Shown here one piece after another: positions 58,609-64,000 of a stretch of 64,000 bases of DNA; position 1 is the first letter of the stretch, and each line of letters begins with the position of its first letter. The notes under the pieces are model-generated. The model made no database searches and was not told the DNA's origin. It saw only the letters and a list, made by a program, of their open reading frames with translations. Both the position numbers and the translations under genes were made by a program. This DNA comes from Buddleja alternifolia (lineage: Eukaryota > Streptophyta > Magnoliopsida > Lamiales > Scrophulariaceae), in the NCBI GenBank assembly GCA_019426215.1, contig CM033408.1:20528375-20592374 (forward strand), given 5' to 3'.

Positions 58609-60879
58609 ATGGAACCGAACAATTGTTCGATTTATGAAGAAAACAAGGAATATTTCCAGAAACTGGAAACACAAAGGAGTAATCGGATAGATAAATTTAT
58701 CCAAAAAGCAAATAAGATTTCATCGAAAATCAAGAGAGAAATCGCTAGAAGTAAAGAACCTATAGCGGATCATCATGCAGAGATAAGATACTATCAAAGG
58801 AAATTAGCTCTGAATGATAAATTTCAAAGCAACATCGTGAGTGATTTACAACTCGCAGAGATCCAAGACAAATGGCCAGGGAAAGCAAACAAAGGCAACT
58901 CTTTTAATTAATTCTGTTATAATGAATTGGAAAGAGATTGAACCGGATACCTCTAAGTTCTCAAAGGATCATAGAGAGATTCAAAAAACAGTTCAAGATT
59001 ACGGACATAGGATAGAACATCTACCTATGAAAATCGAAAACTTGAACCAGAAACTTGAGGAAATCCTCAAGATTCTTCCAAATCTAACTAGATCTATAAC
59101 AGACCTAAAAGTAATCGTCTTAGATCTGAAAGAAAGACAAGGTATTACAGGAACGTCCAAACCAAAAAAGGATTGTATCTGTTGTTAGGAATTTCATGTT
59201 AGATGTTTTGATGATGACAATTAGGAATTTATGTAGACCCCAAAATATGTAAGTTTGATTTTAGTAGAAATCATGTATAAGCTTTGAAGCGTTAGATTTG
59301 TAATAGGCTTTAAAGGCTTCGTTTTGTTTTATTCTAGATTGTTAGGCTAAGTAGTCTTAGGCTGAGCGTCTGATGAATTCTGAGTGAGCTTATCAGTAGT
59401 TAAGTTTGAAGACTCAAGCGCCTGAAGTCTGAATGAAGATGAAGTTTCCAAACGTCTAAATATATAGCTATATCAAGCGTTACCTTATAGGGCAGAAGCA
59501 ATTCAAGTATGGATAAGCGTCTATCAATGATGGATTTCACCTGAATTTATTTCCAAGTCCAGAAGGAGTTTAATGCAATTATTCTCAGTGCATTAAATAC
59601 CAACGGGTATTTAATTCAAACGCATTAGATGCTGATAAGAGCATTAAATGTGATAAGCACTTTCGAATGTACGGAGAAGTCACCCTATTGGACTGTCAAC
59701 TTTTCACAGACTGCAGCACCAACTTTTGTGCAACAGATTTTCAGGAAAAAAGACAAAAGTGGTTCACTCGCGGAAGTGAGAGACACGCGCCTGTGCATAT
59801 GTCAAACGGACACTTTTTCCACGAAAGCCTATAAATAGGACTTCAACAACAAGCCAAAAACAACGATCCACTCCAAGCTAAATTGTTGTTGCATTGAAGT
59901 CTCATTCCTTAAAATCTCAGAAAAGCCAGAATATTCAAGCAAACATTCTCCTTGCTTTTCTTCAATTCTTGAGACAGTCAACCAAATATCTCAAATATTC
60001 TTTTCGGAGAAACCTACACTACTATTGAGATATTCCCAAGTTGTTTGAACTTTATCAAAATCAAACAAATAGTTTAGAAAAACCCCATCCAAGCCTCGCG
60101 ATCTGTGTGAAGTTGAAGTTGGATACTTGCATTATTTCTGGGTGAAAGAAGCAAGGGGATAGAAGTGATTTGAAGCAGAAATTTGTATGATCAAGGAGCT
60201 CAAGTCATCAACATCCATCTCTCCCTAATTTGTAGAAGATTCTGTGTGATTCTTTGAGAATCATTTTAGTGGATTACCTCCAAGTGTTCAATGAGAAGAA
60301 GGATGTAGTTGGGATTACACCACCCAACGAACCTTACAAATATCGTGCTCTTTACTTTACAGTCATTCTTCATATTATTATATCTTTGTATAAATCTGTT
60401 AAGTAAAACTCAAGTGAACGCTAAGCAACTAAAACACTTTCTTGTGACGCTAAAGCTTTCAAAAGAGAAGACTCTAAAATTATTCCGCTGTGCTAACACT
60501 GATTAAAGAACTGGACGCTTATACCTATTTGGTTAAAGTATTCAAATGTTAAAGTCTAAGTTAACTTTCTAAAACAGTCTTCATCAGATGCTTAGCCTAA
60601 GCGTCTATATTTAAAGTAAACGCTTAGTCGAGCGTCTACATTTCAAGCGTCCAAAACATTTTAATACGAATCTTTTTGAATTCGAAAAAGACTTTAGGGT
60701 CTATTCAACCCCTCCCCCTCCCCCTCCCTTCTAGACCCTTTCGTATGCCACTTGAGACCAACATCTGTGATGCACTTGGACGAGTGCCTCTTCTACACCA
60801 GAAAGGCAAGGCAAAGGAAATTCCGAAGCCTAAGACTCAGGAAGAACTACTTGTTGATATCCTTAAAAGTATAAATTAA
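58609..60879 (+). pseudogene. Pararetrovirus ORF, coiled-coil (virion-associated-like), split by a solo LTR
   Basis: Two overlapping open pieces (58609-58911 and 58841-59188) are separated by a frameshift near 58895; the third piece continues after the solo LTR at 60769-60879. Composition is Lys/Glu/Gln/Ile-rich, heptad-like (IENLNQKLEEILKIL), consistent with a coiled-coil virion-associated protein such as precedes the main ORFs in several genera. This is inference from composition and position; sequence similarity was not tested. The stop at 60879 overlaps the next ORF's start by a few bases. Confidence 0.6.
59183..60763 (+). mobile_element. Solo LTR of the Sirevirus-like family inside the pararetrovirus
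   Basis: 1,581 bp from TGTTAGGAATTTCATG to GAGACCAACA, with TATA box CCTATAAATAGG near 59828 and C/T-rich tract near 60709-60730. Perfect TSD TCTGT at 59178-59182 and 60764-60768. No PBS, gag or second LTR. It matches the A1 LTR piece (3521-4153) more closely than those of A2, B and C. Confidence 0.92.
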
Positions 60880-60880
60880 T

Positions 60881-62315
60881 ATGGATATAGCAAGGGTAGA
60901 TCCATCGGATCTTCAAGAACTAGCCGAGTCTTTTTCTCAACTAGCATTTGTAGATTTGGTTAATGTCAAAGCCAATGAAACAAACAATCCTCTAGCTTTA
61001 ACACTACCAGGAGAAAGTTCTGCATCTAATAATCCTCCAGGGGATGAAACGATGCGAGAAAGTAGTGATTTGCATACAAACGCAGGACCCGCTCTTGGGG
61101 GTACAACGTTTAGGGAAAATCCCGTAAAAAATCCAAATAAGGTACCAGAAAATACACCTTGGGAAAGGACTATATCACAACCCTTGCATCCATACGGTAC
61201 TATCCTAAATTTGGATATAATCGATTTCAGAAACATGGAGAAATTGATCAATGAATGGGTAGCCTCTATGAAAATAGCAGGTACTACACTTGAATTAGAT
61301 AAAGAAAACTTCATAAGATTGATGGAGTTAAGCTTAGAAGGATCTGTAAAGGTAGGTTGAGAACGCACCTCAGAAATATCTAGGCAAGAGATTTTAGCCG
61401 GAGAATCTAAAAGCACAATTGCAGATAGATTTGGAAGGTTAACCAAATTACATTTTATCGGAGATGGATACTTCGGTGAAAACAATACATAAGGAACCAG
61501 AGAGTACACACAAGCACTCTATGGTCTTGAATTAAGAAATATTTGTGCCATAGATGAATACATTTATTGGTTTCGAAAATATTTCTTCCATGCGGATGTT
61601 AGTGCAGAAATTGCTGCACCCACATTCTTTGCAAAAATTTGCAGTCCTTGGAGGGAGATGTTAATCAATTCCTACAAGGTACCGGAGGGGCAAATTGATA
61701 CGGTCGCTAGACGAATGTCTTTCTTGAAAGACAAACTAAAGGACTGGTGTCAACAAGCCGCTATCCAGAAGAACATGAAAAGACTAAGAGGAAAAATTAA
61801 GAAAACTCCTCTTTGCTGTGATAATAATGATTTTTCGACCATTATTGGAGAATCAATTGAGCAAAGAAAGAAGAGAAAGCAATTTGTACGCTCTGATAAC
61901 ATAAGTAACAAAAGGCGATCTTCTTTCAGAAGAATCTTGGTGGCCTAAATCAAAAGCTCAATCTTATAAATCTGGCCAGAGATCAGGACCAACAAGGGTG
62001 TCTTCCCAAGGATCTCGAAAGACCGACGAAAAAAACCCCACAAGATGAACTTTCAGAACGGCTCACACCCGTACAAATGAAAGTTTCAAAGATTGTAACT
62101 GCTGGACATGTGGAGCTCATGGCCACATTTCACCAGATTGTCCACAAAAATGTGATGAATCAAAACAATTTGAAGCCACTGCTGACATACTAGATGCAGT
62201 TTTCAATGGAGATTTGGTACCAATTTACCAATTCGAAAGTATCCCCTCGGATGAAAGTGTCTATGAGGAAGAAATAGAAAGTGATTCTGATGGAACTTCA
62301 ACCAAATCAGAATAA
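60881..62315 (+). pseudogene. Pararetrovirus coat-protein ORF with zinc knuckle (broken)
   Basis: Begins MDIARVDPSDLQEL, has an acidic/disordered N-terminus, then a coat-protein-like region (YIYWFRKYFFHADVS, SPWREMLINSYKVP), a Lys/Arg-rich part, and zinc knuckle CWTCGAHGHISPDC (CX2CX4HX4C) near 62114-62155, followed by an acidic tail (EEEIESDSDG). In-frame stops near 61358 and 61490, a frameshift near 61945 and a stop near 62045 make it non-functional. The protein family binds pregenomic nucleic acid and forms the capsid. Confidence 0.72.
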
Positions 62316-63465
62316 CTTCAACGAAGGAGATAGGATCCAAGCATCGAATAGCCTGTCGAGATTCTTTTCAAAGTCATCTATATCAGATAAAACCATGGAA
62401 ATGATAATGAGGCAAGACTCTAACATCGGACCATATGATGGATTCAGAGTTAATGGAATCATCCGAATCCTAAATCAAATAGGATTAAATCAAAGGCGGC
62501 ATAACATCATATACAAGGTAAGTTCAGGGGAGTTTGCAATTCCTATAGAATTAACTAGTAATGTGATGGATATGCAACTTATTCCAAAAGAAGAAATTTT
62601 GAAAGAATTAAGTAGGCTTAAAGAGGAAGTAGCAGTTACTATGAAATGGATCCATATAGGAACTATTGAAGTAGTAATCAAAGCCACTTTCAAATAAGGG
62701 GTTAATTCTCCATTACATTTATCTATAATGGATAAGAGAATTAACAACTTAAGAGATGGTTGTCTTGGAACAATGGTATGGAATTTATATGCAGGCAAAC
62801 TAATGTTTGATATTCATCCACGAATTGCATATAACCTAGTTGACCAAGATTTCAACCGATTTTTAACACTTCATCAGGATTTCAAAAGAAATGATCTTAT
62901 GAGATAACGGAATAGACCATATTTTATAACATATAGAATTGCATATGCACTTTCCAATACACATCATTCTAATTTGTTTATTAGGAAAGAGTATATTGAA
63001 ATTCCAAGAAGTTTCAAGGAATTTGCTAAGGTAATGGCACCCGATCCCATTCAAATACCAAGAATTGGGGGTGTTGATATCTTGATCTGAGACCATCCAG
63101 CACTAGATCGCTCAATGAGTTCTAGAACAGATTTTAATAGCAGGATGTCATTTTCAGAAGAAAGGATTAGGAGTTTAAAAGGAAAAGAATTAATTGAATA
63201 TTCAACTCCTCAAGCTATAAGGTTAGATAATGTAAAAATTAGATGCCCTGAAGGATGGAAAGAAGTGCAAGTTATATTTGACATTACAAAGAAAAATAAT
63301 TACTTTCCTTGTGATGATTTATACTACTTGCAGCAACCTACTGTTGGCAAATTCGAAGGTATGCTAGAAATAACAGGACATGAAGTATTTGTTTTAGGAG
63401 TTGCAGGATGTGACCAAGGGATTGTTACCTTGGGATTAAGCTTCCTTGAGGAACATAAAGCTTGA
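62290..63465 (+). pseudogene. Pararetrovirus movement-protein ORF (broken)
   Basis: ATG at 62290 overlaps the coat-protein ORF end in another frame. Reads MKWIHIGTIEVVIKATFK, then LSIMDKRINNLRDG and GTMVWNLYAGKLMF, in the pattern of the caulimovirid 30K-type movement protein (cell-to-cell transport through plasmodesmata), and ends with the FEGMLEITGHEVFVLG segment. Three in-frame stops: 62695, about 62905 and about 63088. Because the frame is otherwise kept, the decay is mainly point mutation. Confidence 0.7.
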
Positions 63466-64000
63466 GGAAGAAAAGGAAAGGGTATGGAATTCAGCTTGGA
63501 TGGTCATATTATTCAGGTTGAATAAACAAATGACTAGCCCTTTTTCTATATACATATCTGTGGGTATGCTTTATGAACAATATAAGTCAGAATATTTTGC
63601 AGCTTATATTGATTCTGAATCAGGGATTTGTACATCAAAACCCGATATTTTCCCTAGCAATGCTATGGAATCTTTATCCATTATTGGAAGAAGAGATTTT
63701 TCTCAGAAAATCCTCATACTCAATAAAGGTATTTGAGAAGCACACATCATGATTGGGGGAGCATTTGGAACACCTTGGTTCAAGGTAAAAATGCCACATA
63801 TATACTTTCATGGTACCGGAGCAGATATTTTGTTGGGTGACAATTTTATCCAGACTTTTGCAAAATATGTGCAAGATAACAACAAAAATTTGTTGATTTT
63901 TACTAATAATTATGGTAGTGAGATCCAAGTTTTGCGGCGAGCAAAAGTTTTTAACAGAATTATGTCTATTAATTTTCGCAGCAAACGTGGTGATTTTTAA
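63466..64000 (+). pseudogene. Pararetrovirus protease/polymerase ORF start (broken, cut by window end)
   Basis: Open piece up to a TGA at 63734-63736, then open again to a TAA at the window edge. The retropepsin-type motif is AAYIDSESGIC, with Glu where the catalytic D-(S/T)-G has Gly, and a later ILLGDNFIQ in the expected place of the second conserved region. First ATG in frame is at 63530; the open frame extends upstream to about 63446 so the true start is unclear. Reverse transcriptase and RNase H would follow outside the window. Confidence 0.68.

Larger units (their letters stand above)
58521..64000 (+). mobile_element. Endogenous pararetrovirus (Caulimoviridae), 5' part, decayed
   Basis: A tRNA-Met primer-binding-like site is followed by four ORFs in the order coiled-coil ORF, coat protein with zinc knuckle, movement protein, protease/polymerase start. 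There is no LTR of its own and no integrase, as expected for a caulimovirid integrated by illegitimate recombination. Each ORF is broken. A solo LTR (59183-60763) interrupts the first ORF. The reverse transcriptase should lie beyond the window. Genus not assigned. Confidence 0.8.

Overview
This is plant nuclear DNA, from a repeat-rich intergenic stretch. The evidence is Ty1/Copia and other LTR retrotransposons, Mutator-, hAT- and mariner-type non-autonomous DNA transposons, an endogenous pararetrovirus, and one ordinary intron-containing gene of the PCC13-62 desiccation-related family. That protein and the retroelement lineages fit a eudicot, possibly an asterid; I cannot name the species. No rRNA, tRNA or CRISPR features were seen.

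Positions 1-42568 form a nest of LTR elements whose order can be read from target-site duplications (TSDs). The outermost host is an old Ty1/Copia element (D: 23916-27227, continuing at 41761-42568). Two giant Sirevirus-like Copia elements of one family inserted into it. A2 (4154-23915) has its 5' part outside or displaced by A1. C (27228-41760, TSD TCTTA) is complete. A2 was then hit twice: by A1 on the minus strand (1-4153), and by B in its 3' LTR (10663-22702, TSD CAGGA). C holds a solo LTR of an unrelated element (35225-36706, TSD GCCAG). All polyproteins are broken by stops, frameshifts and deletions.

The Sirevirus-like family is the most interesting part. Between RNase H and the 3' LTR, each plus-strand copy has a further gene (ORF3) of about 1,400 codons. 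It carries two small phase-1 introns at identical positions in all three copies, with a constant 186-bp exon between them, and an upstream segment with a conserved G-box and TATA-like box. It looks like a cargo gene expressed from its own or a spliced subgenomic transcript. It has no visible signal peptide or membrane segment, so I do not call it an envelope.

Positions 42569-48400 hold DNA transposons and a minus-strand solo LTR: a Mutator-like element with a 10-bp TSD, a hAT-like element rich in GGTTCGGTT repeats with an 8-bp TSD, and other inverted-repeat elements. Positions 48400-51985 are mostly unassigned AT-rich DNA. The one apparently intact host gene is at 52556-53916 (three exons, 320 aa), with a small Mutator-like element just upstream of its TATA box. 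Further MITE-like elements fill 53956-58381.

From about 58520 to the end lies a decayed endogenous pararetrovirus (Caulimoviridae): primer-binding site, coiled-coil ORF, coat-protein ORF with zinc knuckle, movement-protein ORF and the start of the protease/polymerase ORF. Its first ORF is split by a solo LTR of the Sirevirus-like family (59183-60763, TSD TCTGT).
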